DNA of 21,084 bases, from assembly GCA_965657645.1 (NCBI GenBank), contig CBFHOS010000029.1:1-21084 (forward strand), given 5' to 3'. Shown here piece after piece: positions 1 through 6,777 of this stretch. How positions within the stretch are numbered: position 1 is the stretch's first letter; each line of letters opens with the position of its first letter. The position numbers were made by a program, and so were the translations under genes. Source of the stretch: CBFHOS01 sp965657645 (GTDB taxonomy: Bacteria > Pseudomonadota > Alphaproteobacteria > Puniceispirillales > Puniceispirillaceae). The notes under the pieces are model-generated. The model saw only the letters and a list, made by a program, of their open reading frames with translations, was not told the DNA's origin and did not search any database.

Positions 1-2
1 AT

Positions 3-1904
3 TTTGGCCAGCATCTGTCAATTGTCATTGTTCTTGCGGCACTGTGTCTAGGCTGGTTGTCGATCGCCATACAATCCGCGCAAAACCCAAAATCACCGCT
101 GATCCAGCCCTATGAAGGGGTGATATCAGGCACGATCATGGCGATTGACGGCCACGCTGAACATCGCTCTCGGCTATGGATAAAGCTAGCCCGCGTTGGA
201 TTAGATAACGCATCATCCGACATCGGGCAGGGGGCTATTTCACGGGCACTATTAGGCAAGATGGTACGGCTATCTGTTACGGACACGCTGGATGCGGGCA
301 GTGTGGGACGAACGGTAACGGTTAAACCGCGGTTATTTCCACCGCAAAAACCACTATTCCCCGGCGCCATTGATTATGGGCACCAAACGCGGCTAAAGGG
401 TATAATTGCCGGTGGTTATGCCCTTGCACCGGTCGCCATTGAGGCTAATGACCAGCATCACACGAATGCATTAACGATCGCCGCGCGGATGACCCGCTAC
501 CGCTATGATATGTCGGCATGGCTGGTTGCCAGAATGGGAAGCCCTGAAGGCGGGATTGCGGCGGCGTTATTGGTTGGTGATCGACGGCATATTCCAGATG
601 CAACATACGAGCAATTCCGGCGTTCGGGTCTCGCTCATTTACTGGCTATCTCAGGGCTCCATATGGGGTTGGTCTGTTTTGGTGTGATCGCCTTTTTACG
701 CTTTGGCTTTGCACTGCGGCCATCCCTTGCCAGCCACTATCCGATGCACAAGATATGTAGCCTCTTGGGAATCATTGTGGCGTTGGCCTATGTGCTGATA
801 TCCGGCGGTGCTATTAGCGCGGTGCGGGCGTTTTTGATGGCGTCATTAGTGGTCGCGGCGGTGCTGATCGACCGCTTTGCCATCACCATTCGCAATGTAT
901 CAATCGCAGCAATGGCTATTTTGCTGGTCAATCCGGGCGCTCTGTTTTCCGCCGGATTCCAACTCTCTTTCGCCGCAACAACCATTCTGGTCCTTCGGTA
1001 TGAGCGCCGACGCGGACCACGCACGCTTGGTTATATCTCACCGTTCATTGGCTATATCTGGGCACTTTTTGTGATGTCGTGTCTCGCCGCATTTGCCACT
1101 GCCCCTTTCGCCGCCCAGCATTTTGGTAGTTTTACCATGTGGGGGATTGCGGCAAATATCTTGGCCATTCCGCTAACGGGGTTTTGGATTATGCCCGCCG
1201 GATTAGCGGTGATGACAATCAAACCGTTCTCCCCGGACCTTGCCGCGATGGCGGCGTCATTCATGCTGGTTGGACTAGAATTTCTGGTTACCATGACCGC
1301 GTGGTTTGCCGCATTGCGCTATGCCGGTGTGCGCGTTATTCCGCCCGGCTATCACCTAATCGGGTTCGGTCTTGTTGGTTGGTTATTGATCGTTTTGCAA
1401 CCAATCGCCAATCGTCAGCGCATCATCGGCGGCGTTATGATTGTTATGTCTATCGGGTTATGGCTAGCCCGCACACCCCCAGACATTGCAGTTCTCGCCC
1501 GCGATAGGCCGCCGGTTGTGATGATTGCGAGTGACCATGACAATGCCGCCATTGTGGCGCGTTACGAGTGGCAAACGCGTTTGTCGGGATATTTCACCAA
1601 TGGCAGTGCGATGATGCTGGGGCAAGATATCGCGGATAATAAAACCAGCGTGATCTTTTCGACAAAACGAGGCCCGCCACAGATATACCTCGACCGAAAT
1701 AAAAACAGTTTCGCAATTGCCCGACATCGGCGCGCGTTAAGCGCCATATGCCGCCTTGATGTGCATTATGTTGTCAGCTTTGATAGCCCAAAATATCCGT
1801 GTCGTTCGGGCGCGGTCATACTTTCTGTAGATAAACTGCAAGGGGAGAACCATCTGATATGGTTTCACCCAAGCGGTGGCTGGACAATCAAATCAACCGA
1901 TTAG
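3..1904 (+). CDS. comEC: ComEC/Rec2-family DNA uptake channel protein, 5' end missing
   Basis: Inner-membrane protein of the ComEC/Rec2 family, which carries single-stranded DNA across the cytoplasmic membrane in natural transformation. The reading frame is open to the left edge of the window, so the true start lies outside; the TTG at 57 is an internal codon within a hydrophobic segment. What is visible is an N-terminal soluble domain of the DUF4131 type (about nt 60-480), then a long run of hydrophobic helices with the family signature HLLAISGLHMG near nt 633-665 and the GGAISAVRAFLMA segment near nt 802-840. The last roughly 130 residues are soluble and show no HxHxDH metallo-beta-lactamase motif, so the nuclease-like domain of longer ComEC proteins is absent or degenerate. 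It ends with TAG, 6 bp from the convergent lexA stop. The family assignment is secure; an actual role in competence is inferred. Confidence 0.9.
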   Translation, partial: FGQHLSIVIVLAALCLGWLSIAIQSAQNPKSPLIQPYEGVISGTIMAIDGHAEHRSRLWIKLARVGLDNASSDIGQGAISRALLGKMVRLSVTDTLDAGSVGRTVTVKPRLFPPQKPLFPGAIDYGHQTRLKGIIAGGYALAPVAIEANDQHHTNALTIAARMTRYRYDMSAWLVARMGSPEGGIAAALLVGDRRHIPDATYEQFRRSGLAHLLAISGLHMGLVCFGVIAFLRFGFALRPSLASHYPMHKICSLLGIIVALAYVLISGGAISAVRAFLMASLVVAAVLIDRFAITIRNVSIAAMAILLVNPGALFSAGFQLSFAATTILVLRYERRRGPRTLGYISPFIGYIWALFVMSCLAAFATAPFAAQHFGSFTMWGIAANILAIPLTGFWIMPAGLAVMTIKPFSPDLAAMAASFMLVGLEFLVTMTAWFAALRYAGVRVIPPGYHLIGFGLVGWLLIVLQPIANRQRIIGGVMIVMSIGLWLARTPPDIAVLARDRPPVVMIASDHDNAAIVARYEWQTRLSGYFTNGSAMMLGQDIADNKTSVIFSTKRGPPQIYLDRNKNSFAIARHRRALSAICRLDVHYVVSFDSPKYPCRSGAVILSVDKLQGENHLIWFHPSGGWTIKSTD

Positions 1905-1910
1905 ACCGAT

Positions 1911-2546
1911 TTAGTAATTGCGAATTAGCCCAGCTAGCTTTCCTTGAACCTCAACCGCGTTGGATTCAAAATACCGTGTTTCATAGCGCGGATTAGCGGC
2001 CTCTAGGCCAATGCGACCAGGCTCTTTCAATAAAGTCTTGAGCGTTGCCTCTTGTTTATGGATCAACGCCACAACGATGTCGCCGTGATTAGCCGTATTC
2101 GCGCGTTCGATCACAACAGTATCGCCGTCAAGAATGCCAGCCTCAACCATTGAGTCACCAACAATCTCTAGGGCAAAATGTTCACCAGCGCCAATCATGC
2201 TCGCGGGCACATCTAAATGCGTGCTCGGATCACTCAACGCCTCAATCGGCGTACCCGCGGCGATACGGCCCAGCAATGGAAGGCTTACCGCCTCGACAGC
2301 GGCGACAACAGCCTGACCAATAGGTGAGGGCGCGCCAGCAGGGCGGAGAATTTCAATGGCCCGTGCACGGTTCGCCAAACGCCGGATATAGCCGCGTTCC
2401 TCAAGCCCAGACACCAATCGGTGAATGCCAGATTTAGACGCAAGCCCCAGCGCATCACGCATTTCATCAAACGACGGTGGCACGTCATTTTCCTCGGCAT
2501 GATTGACCAAAAAGTCCAAAAGTTCATTCTGTTTACGGGTCAGCAT
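1911..2546 (-). CDS. lexA: LexA repressor, SOS response regulator and self-cleaving protease
   Basis: Represses DNA-damage genes and cleaves itself when stimulated by RecA filaments. The 211-residue protein has the usual length. Residues 1-65 form the winged helix-turn-helix (LTRKQ start, then a recognition region around SKSGIHRLV at 38-46). The Ala-Gly cleavage site is at A97-G98 in GRIAAGTP. The serine nucleophile is S132 in GDSM and the general base is K170 in EATLKTL, spaced as in the S24 peptidase family. The start is supported by a GGAGG ribosome binding site (complement of 2552-2556). Three GTTC half-sites lie directly upstream, which suggests autoregulation. The gene lies downstream of moeA on the same strand but has its own regulatory region. 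Confidence 0.97.
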   Translation of the reverse strand: MLTRKQNELLDFLVNHAEENDVPPSFDEMRDALGLASKSGIHRLVSGLEERGYIRRLANRARAIEILRPAGAPSPIGQAVVAAVEAVSLPLLGRIAAGTPIEALSDPSTHLDVPASMIGAGEHFALEIVGDSMVEAGILDGDTVVIERANTANHGDIVVALIHKQEATLKTLLKEPGRIGLEAANPRYETRYFESNAVEVQGKLAGLIRNY

Positions 2547-2564
2547 AGCAGCCTCCAGCTATTT

Positions 2565-2590
2565 GTTCGTGTATTGTTCTATCATTGTTC
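2565..2590 (-). promoter_or_regulatory. Two overlapping LexA (SOS) boxes upstream of lexA
   Basis: GTTC occurs at 2565-2568, 2576-2579 and 2587-2590 (written on the + strand). Each neighbouring pair is separated by exactly 7 bases, giving two overlapping GTTC-N7-GTTC direct repeats. This is the known LexA target of alphaproteobacteria, unlike the palindromic box of gamma- and betaproteobacteria. The array lies 19 to 44 bp upstream of the lexA start codon, so autorepression is the natural reading. A weak promoter may overlap it, with TTGCAA and TAGAAC on the - strand 17 bp apart, but this is uncertain. Confidence 0.88.
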
Positions 2591-2667
2591 TTTTGTAATT
2601 GCAATAACCAGAACAAATTTGCTGGATTAGCGAAACAAAGGACGATCAAACAGTCTTTGGGGACCGG

Positions 2668-3912
2668 CTAGAGCCCATCTGGAAACAATAGCAACGACAA
2701 GGGATCACCAGCCGTGCGGGCGGGGTCAAATGGCGGGCGGATGGCTAGTGCATCGGCATTCGCTAAAACCGATATCATCGAGCTATCCTGTTTCGGTGCA
2801 GGACTGATAAGCGGCACATCATTATCGCGGTAGGTGAGGCGAACCCTCAGGTAATCCTCGCGTTGATCATTTGCTGGCAGGTCGCAATCAAGCACCCCTT
2901 GGATCGGCTCTGGCACTATGTCCCTGCCGCTAAGTTTGGCAATCGCCGGGCGCAGAAATACCAAGGCACAAACAGCACTGGAAACGGGATTTCCCGGCAG
3001 GCCGATCAATGGGATATCATCTACCGCACCAGAAATAAGCGGTTTGCCGGGGCGCATCGCAATTTTCCAAAAATCAATATTTTGGGCAAGGTCACCGGCA
3101 ATATGGTCATGCACCCCAACCGAAGCACCGCCTGTGGTCACTATCATATCCAATTTCATCGTGGTTGCCCGAACCGCCTCTAGCAACGCCCCCGGCCGAT
3201 CCGCGGCGATACCAAGATCAACAGGTTCGCCCCCACAAGCGGTGACAAAGGCGGTCAAATAGGCCGCATTAGACGAGATGACTTGCCCCAGAGCAGGCGT
3301 TTCACCGGGCAAAACCAACTCATCACCGGTTGATAGAATCCCGATGCGCGGCTTTTTATGGACGTCCACGCTCGTATGTCCGGTGGCAAGGGCGAGGGCC
3401 ATTACTCTGGCATTAATCTTTGTACCGGCCTCTGCAACGATCGCGCCTTTGGTCGTATCCAAACCAGCAGGGCGGATGAATTTGCCTTTGATTGCCGGCT
3501 CATTGATCGTAATGACAGCCCCATCAGCCTCAGCCTCGGCGTCAACGTCTTCTTGTAGAATGATGCTATCGACATCTGGTGGGACAATCGCGCCGGTAAA
3601 AATACGGACTGTTTCGCCGCTATTGACCGATTTGACAAACGGATGCCCAGCCGCAGATTCGCCAATGCGGGTTAATTTCGTCCCAATGGTCACACAATCA
3701 GAACTGCGCACACCATATCAGTCCATTGATGATACTGGCTCTGGTGGCAAATCTAATTGCGAGATTAGATCATACGCCAGAACGCGGCCTATCGCATAAT
3801 TAAGCTGGATGGTCTCACTGGAACCGGCGGTTAATGGTGCGGTAATGCGCGCCAATGCCTCGGCAACCGGCAATAGCGGTTGTTTGACAGGTCTGCCATC
3901 ACTAGGAGGCAT
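2668..3912 (-). pseudogene. moeA: Molybdopterin molybdenumtransferase MoeA, interrupted by an in-frame TGA
   Basis: MoeA inserts molybdate into adenylylated molybdopterin in the last step of molybdenum cofactor synthesis. Read through one stop, the frame gives 414 codons, the normal family length. The TGA is codon 65 (3718-3720), in the context SSMD-stop-YGVRSSD, where the family has a conserved MDGYAVR; a single G-to-T change from GGA would produce it. Everything downstream is intact: GETVRIFTGA, TTGGASVGVHD, MRPGKP and GLPGNPVSS are all present with no frameshift. ATG at 3912 is preferred over GTG at 3921 because AGGTGA lies at the right distance upstream. The start overlaps the end of moaC by 11 bp, implying coupled translation. 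It is either a recent nonsense mutation or a base error in the sequence. A reinitiating product from GTG at 3711 would lack the N-terminal 66 residues. Confidence 0.9.
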
Positions 3913-4378
3913 TAAAATCACCTGATTTGCCGCCGGATTTATGGGTTAGCCGGATCGCGCCAATAACCATCCCGCGATCGACCGCCTTGCACATATCATA
4001 GATAGTCAAAGCCGCCACTGACACCGCGGTCATAGCTTCCATCTCAATGCCGGTGCGCCCACTAACAGAACATTCGGCCGATATCTGGATACCCGGTAAA
4101 TCACGATCAATCGCAAATTCAACCGCAACATGATCCAGTCCCAGCGGATGACAAAGCGGGATCAAATGACCGGTTTGTTTAGCCCCCATAATGCCCGCTA
4201 GCCGCGCCACAGATAGAACATCACCCTTTTTGGCGTCACCGCTTTCGATCATCGCCAGTGTTTCTTTTGACATCGTTATACTACCTGCGGCCACCGCGCG
4301 GCGGGCGGTAACAGGCTTGTCGCCCACATTGACCATATGGGCTTTGCCGTCTTTGTCAAAATGGGTGAACTTGCTCAT
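3902..4378 (-). CDS. moaC: Cyclic pyranopterin monophosphate synthase MoaC
   Basis: Acts with MoaA to convert GTP to cyclic pyranopterin monophosphate, the first stage of molybdenum cofactor synthesis. The protein of 158 residues begins MSKFTHFDKDGKAHMV, the usual MoaC start. ATG at 4378 is chosen because GAGG precedes it and because family members begin at this point; a start at 4390 would add MRLC. Conserved segments are KGDVLSVARLAGIMGAK, the metal- and substrate-region motif LIPLCHPL, and the catalytic stretch MTAVSVAALTIYDMCKAVD. It lies 38 bp after trpC and overlaps moeA by 11 bp, so it is probably part of one trpDC-moaC-moeA transcript. Confidence 0.96.
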   Translation of the reverse strand: MSKFTHFDKDGKAHMVNVGDKPVTARRAVAAGSITMSKETLAMIESGDAKKGDVLSVARLAGIMGAKQTGHLIPLCHPLGLDHVAVEFAIDRDLPGIQISAECSVSGRTGIEMEAMTAVSVAALTIYDMCKAVDRGMVIGAIRLTHKSGGKSGDFNAS

Positions 4379-4416
4379 GCATAGCCTCATAATTACTGGT
4401 TAGGCGGTTGTTCACA

Positions 4417-5217
4417 CTATGCCGCCACGGGATCGGCAAGTATGGCGGCGGTTGCACCGGCAACATCATCAGCGCGCATTAAAGATTCGCCAATAAGAAA
4501 ACACCGCGCCCCAGAATGGGCCATCCGCGCCAAATCGGCAGGAGAAAATAACCCGCTCTCGGCAACGGCAATCCGGTCTTTAGGCAAAAGTGGCAACATC
4601 GCCGCGCCTACATCCAGTGATATTTCCATCGATTTTAGATTGCGGTTGTTAATCCCCATCAAAGGCGATGATAGTTTGCACGCACGTTCCAGCTCGCTGG
4701 CATCATGCACCTCGATGAGGACATCCATGCCAAATTCATGCGCACATGTCTCTAGATCCAAAGCCAGTTGGTCATCAAGGGCCGCCATGATCAACAGAAT
4801 ACAATCGGCGCCAAGCGCGCGGGCCTCGGCAATCTGGATCGGGTCTACCATGAAATCTTTACGCAAACAGGGCAGGGACACCGCATTACGCGCCGCCACC
4901 AGATATTGCGGATCACCCTGAAACCATTTCCTGTCGGTCAATACAGACAAACAGGTTGCGCCGCCCTGTTCATATGAGGCGGCAAGGCTGGCCGGATCAA
5001 AATCAGGCCGGATCAGACCCTTTGACGGTGAGGCTTTTTTCAATTCGGCGATAAGGCCATAGCCAGACGCGCTCGCGGTTGCCAACGCATTGGTAAAACC
5101 GCGCACGGGCGATGCCGCCTTTGCTTCATTGCTTAGATCGGCAAAGCTGTATTGCTGTTTGATTGCGGCAACTTCATCGTGCTTTTCGTCAATAATTTTG
5201 GCAAGAACGTCACTCAT
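4417..5217 (-). CDS. trpC: Indole-3-glycerol phosphate synthase
   Basis: Closes the ring of carboxyphenylamino-deoxyribulose phosphate to give indole-3-glycerol phosphate in tryptophan synthesis. The 266-residue single-domain TIM barrel shows the family motifs in order: AELKKASPSKG with the catalytic lysine, LSVLTDRKWFQG, LPCLRKDFM, LIEVHDASELERA, GINNRNLK and VAESGL. There is no fused TrpF domain. The start is ATG at 5217, whose A is also the last base of the trpD TGA (TGATG), so the two genes are translationally coupled; an in-frame TTG three bases upstream is not needed. moaC follows after 38 bp. Confidence 0.97.
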   Translation of the reverse strand: MSDVLAKIIDEKHDEVAAIKQQYSFADLSNEAKAASPVRGFTNALATASASGYGLIAELKKASPSKGLIRPDFDPASLAASYEQGGATCLSVLTDRKWFQGDPQYLVAARNAVSLPCLRKDFMVDPIQIAEARALGADCILLIMAALDDQLALDLETCAHEFGMDVLIEVHDASELERACKLSSPLMGINNRNLKSMEISLDVGAAMLPLLPKDRIAVAESGLFSPADLARMAHSGARCFLIGESLMRADDVAGATAAILADPVAA

Positions 5218-6242
5218 CAAACAGGCTCACTATTGGTTATGCGGACTAGATTATCTAGTGCGGCAAGGGCATTGCCGCTATCAATTGAGGCAACCGCCAT
5301 GGCGGCACCGGCGTTCAAATCTTTGGCGTGACCACCGGCGGTCAATGCCGCGGCAGAGTTAAATACCACAATATCGCGATAAGGTCCCATTTTGCCGGCA
5401 AGCAAGTCACGCAAATGGCCGGCGTTTTCCTCGGGTGTTCCGCCGCGCAATTGATCCAGAGTGGTAATCGGCAAGCCCAGATCCTCAGGCGAGATGGTAA
5501 ATTCTTTAATGTCGCCATTCGATAACGATGTAACATGCGTCGGGCCGGTTGTTGTCACCTCATCAAGCCCATCAGATCCATGCACAACCCATGCATGGGT
5601 TGTCCCCAATTGACCCAAGGCATGGGCAAATGGCGTACAGTAATTGGCGTCAAACACACCAACCATTATCCGCTTTACCAATGCCGGATTAGCTAGCGGG
5701 CCAAGCAGATTAAAGATTGTGCGCACGCCCAAATCAGCCCGTACAGGGCCTACATGACGCATTGCCGAGTGATGCCGCGGTGCCATTAGGAAACAGACAT
5801 TGGCCTCGGCAAGCGCCTGTTTCACCAAATCCATATCGCAATCAAGATTGATCCCCAAACAGGATAGGACATCAGCCGCGCCACTTTTGGACGACACCGC
5901 CTTGTTACCATGCTTGGCCACAGGGATACCGGCGCCCGCCACCACAAAGGCGCTAGCGGTTGAAATATTATAGGTGCCAATGCCATCGCCGCCCGTGCCA
6001 ACAATATCCATTGCCGCGTCGGGGGCAGGGATAACCAACGCCTTGTCACGCATTACCGCGGCGGCGGCGGCGATATCCTCAACCCGTTCACCACGAATTT
6101 TGAGCGCGACCAAAAACGCTGCCATCTGGATCTGGCTAACCTCGCCATTCATAATCGCATTAAACGTCGCGCGAACACTGTCAGCGTCCGGCATCGCGCC
6201 GTCAATCAAACCGCTAAGGGTAGATTTCATTACATCGCTCAT
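5217..6242 (-). CDS. trpD: Anthranilate phosphoribosyltransferase
   Basis: Transfers the phosphoribosyl group from PRPP to anthranilate, the second dedicated step of tryptophan synthesis. The 341-residue protein has an N-terminal helical domain (about 1-70), the PRPP-binding DIVGTGGDG loop near residue 80, the KHGNKAVSSKSGAADVL motif, and FNLLGPLANP. It is a stand-alone TrpD without a fused glutaminase. The start ATG at 6242 has no clear Shine-Dalgarno sequence, so this start is moderately sure. Its TGA overlaps the trpC ATG. A second in-frame TGA follows at once in the trpD frame, which is good evidence that UGA really is a stop codon here. The gene is preceded by a candidate promoter at 6307-6335. 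Confidence 0.97.
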   Translation of the reverse strand: MSDVMKSTLSGLIDGAMPDADSVRATFNAIMNGEVSQIQMAAFLVALKIRGERVEDIAAAAAVMRDKALVIPAPDAAMDIVGTGGDGIGTYNISTASAFVVAGAGIPVAKHGNKAVSSKSGAADVLSCLGINLDCDMDLVKQALAEANVCFLMAPRHHSAMRHVGPVRADLGVRTIFNLLGPLANPALVKRIMVGVFDANYCTPFAHALGQLGTTHAWVVHGSDGLDEVTTTGPTHVTSLSNGDIKEFTISPEDLGLPITTLDQLRGGTPEENAGHLRDLLAGKMGPYRDIVVFNSAAALTAGGHAKDLNAGAAMAVASIDSGNALAALDNLVRITNSEPV

Positions 6243-6306
6243 GGGTGAAATTGTCTCATTATGTCTTGTTAGATCAAAAGATCGGCGGGATAAGCATCAG
6301 GGTGGG

Positions 6307-6335
6307 AGTATAGAAACCCTATGGGGTCTTGGCAA
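6307..6335 (-). promoter_or_regulatory. Candidate sigma-70 promoter of trpD-trpC-moaC-moeA, with an inverted repeat in the spacer
   Basis: On the - strand TTGCCA (6335-6330) and TATACT (6312-6307) are separated by exactly 17 bp, each differing from consensus at two positions. The implied start near 6300 leaves a leader of about 58 nt before the trpD ATG. The spacer contains ACCC-TATG-GGGT (6316-6327), a small inverted repeat placed where a repressor could block polymerase. A GATC-TTTT-GATC hairpin lies in the leader. No trp attenuator with a Trp-rich leader peptide was seen. Confidence 0.55.
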
Positions 6336-6354
6336 GGATCCCGCCGAATACACC

Positions 6355-6402
6355 ACCGGGGAAGTAACCGAGGAAGTAACCGGGGAAATAACCAGGGCAA
6401 CT
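6355..6402. repeat. 12-bp imperfect tandem repeat, about four copies
   Basis: Four consecutive units of the form ACCGGGGAAGTA begin at 6355, 6367, 6379 and 6391. The second and third differ at one position each, and the fourth (from 6391) is degraded. The unit is a multiple of three and reads TGEV-like peptide in one frame, but that frame belongs to an open stretch running out of the antisense strand of trpD and has no coding support. The repeat lies just upstream of the trpD promoter and about 160 bp before the metY riboswitch region. Confidence 0.75.
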
Positions 6403-6562
6403 TGCAGAAACAGGGGCCAGCGATCATCTATGGAACCGAAATTTATCGTGCATGTGGCAATCATCGCAAAACCGCTATTGAAATTTTATCAACAGATAGA
6501 AAATCCTACCTAATTTAGAAACCCCACTTGCCGCCGACTCATTTTAGCGTCACACTCTGGGC

Positions 6563-6612
6563 ATCGCCGATTTAACGATCAACTTGCGGGCGATTCATAA
6601 ATACAGCTAAAG
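6563..6612 (+). promoter_or_regulatory. SAM-II riboswitch aptamer (metA motif)
   Basis: The first of two SAM-sensing elements in the metY leader. Helix P1 pairs ATCGCC (6563-6568) with GGCGAT (6589-6594). The loop begins with the conserved GATTTAAC. The H-type pseudoknot P2 pairs CTTGC (6583-6587) with GC-TA-AAG (6606-6612), leaving a two-base interruption at T6608-A6609. GATTTAAC, TTGC, the ATAAAT stretch and AGCTAAA match the SAM-II consensus as I remember it, including their order and spacing. SAM-II elements are known mostly from alphaproteobacteria, upstream of metA, metX, metY and related genes. It lies 165 nt from the metY start, too far to hide the ribosome binding site directly, so it probably acts on transcription. 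Confidence 0.85.
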
Positions 6613-6639
6613 CGCACAATTCAATCACACATCCATTCA

Positions 6640-6693
6640 ACCGGTGGTGAGGCGTTTTAGCTCTCAACCACGGTGTTTTGCCGTGCCTATTTT
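6640..6693 (+). terminator. Riboswitch-controlled terminator-like hairpins in the metY leader
   Basis: Bases 6640-6651 can pair with 6663-6674 to form 11 base pairs with two single-base bulges, followed by a short T run at 6676-6679. A smaller alternative hairpin, CACGG (6669-6673) with CCGTG (6681-6685), is followed by TATTTT (6688-6693). The loop of the larger hairpin, 6652-6662, is fully complementary (one G-U pair) to 6605-6615 of the SAM-II aptamer, so an 11-bp antiterminator would compete with both the aptamer pseudoknot and the terminator. With SAM bound the terminator should form; without SAM the antiterminator should. The pairing is seen directly; the regulatory effect is inferred. 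Confidence 0.6.
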
Positions 6694-6713
6694 GGGGTGA
6701 CCGCCCGTAAACG

Positions 6714-6771
6714 GTTGGGCCAATTGATTTCAGCTTGTGCGCCCGACATTCCGTCAAAGCACTAAAGAGGA
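6714..6771 (+). promoter_or_regulatory. SAM-V-like riboswitch aptamer overlapping the metY ribosome binding site
   Basis: The second SAM-sensing element. P1 pairs GTTGGGC (6714-6720) with GCCCGAC (6741-6747), 7 bp with one G-U pair. The loop has GATTT (6726-6730), as in the upstream aptamer. Pseudoknot P2 pairs CTTGTGC (6734-6740) with GCAC-TA-AAG (6759-6767), the same core as the SAM-II element but two base pairs longer. The 3' strand of P2 runs into the Shine-Dalgarno sequence AGAGGA (6766-6771), so SAM binding should block translation of metY. A nearby GCCCG (6703-6707) duplicates part of the P1 3' strand and could form a competing hairpin. This fits SAM-V, known in marine alphaproteobacteria and reported in tandem with SAM-II. 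Confidence 0.75.
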
Positions 6772-6777
6772 CTTAAA

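Noticed and set aside
3718..3720. UGA recoded as glycine, tryptophan or selenocysteine in moeA
   Set aside because: trpD and the oxoprolinase gene both end properly at TGA, with trpD followed by a second TGA in frame, so UGA is a stop here. The position needs glycine, tryptophan is encoded by TGG throughout, and MoeA has no selenocysteine. A nonsense change or base error is simpler.
3278..3799. A 173-codon + strand open frame opposite moeA
   Set aside because: It is the antisense shadow of moeA, with the Ser/Ala/Thr-rich composition typical of such frames and no ribosome binding site.
5974..6513. A 179-codon + strand open frame spanning the trpD start and the 12-bp repeat
   Set aside because: About half of it is the antisense of trpD, the remainder is repeat and leader sequence, and the protein has no recognisable feature.
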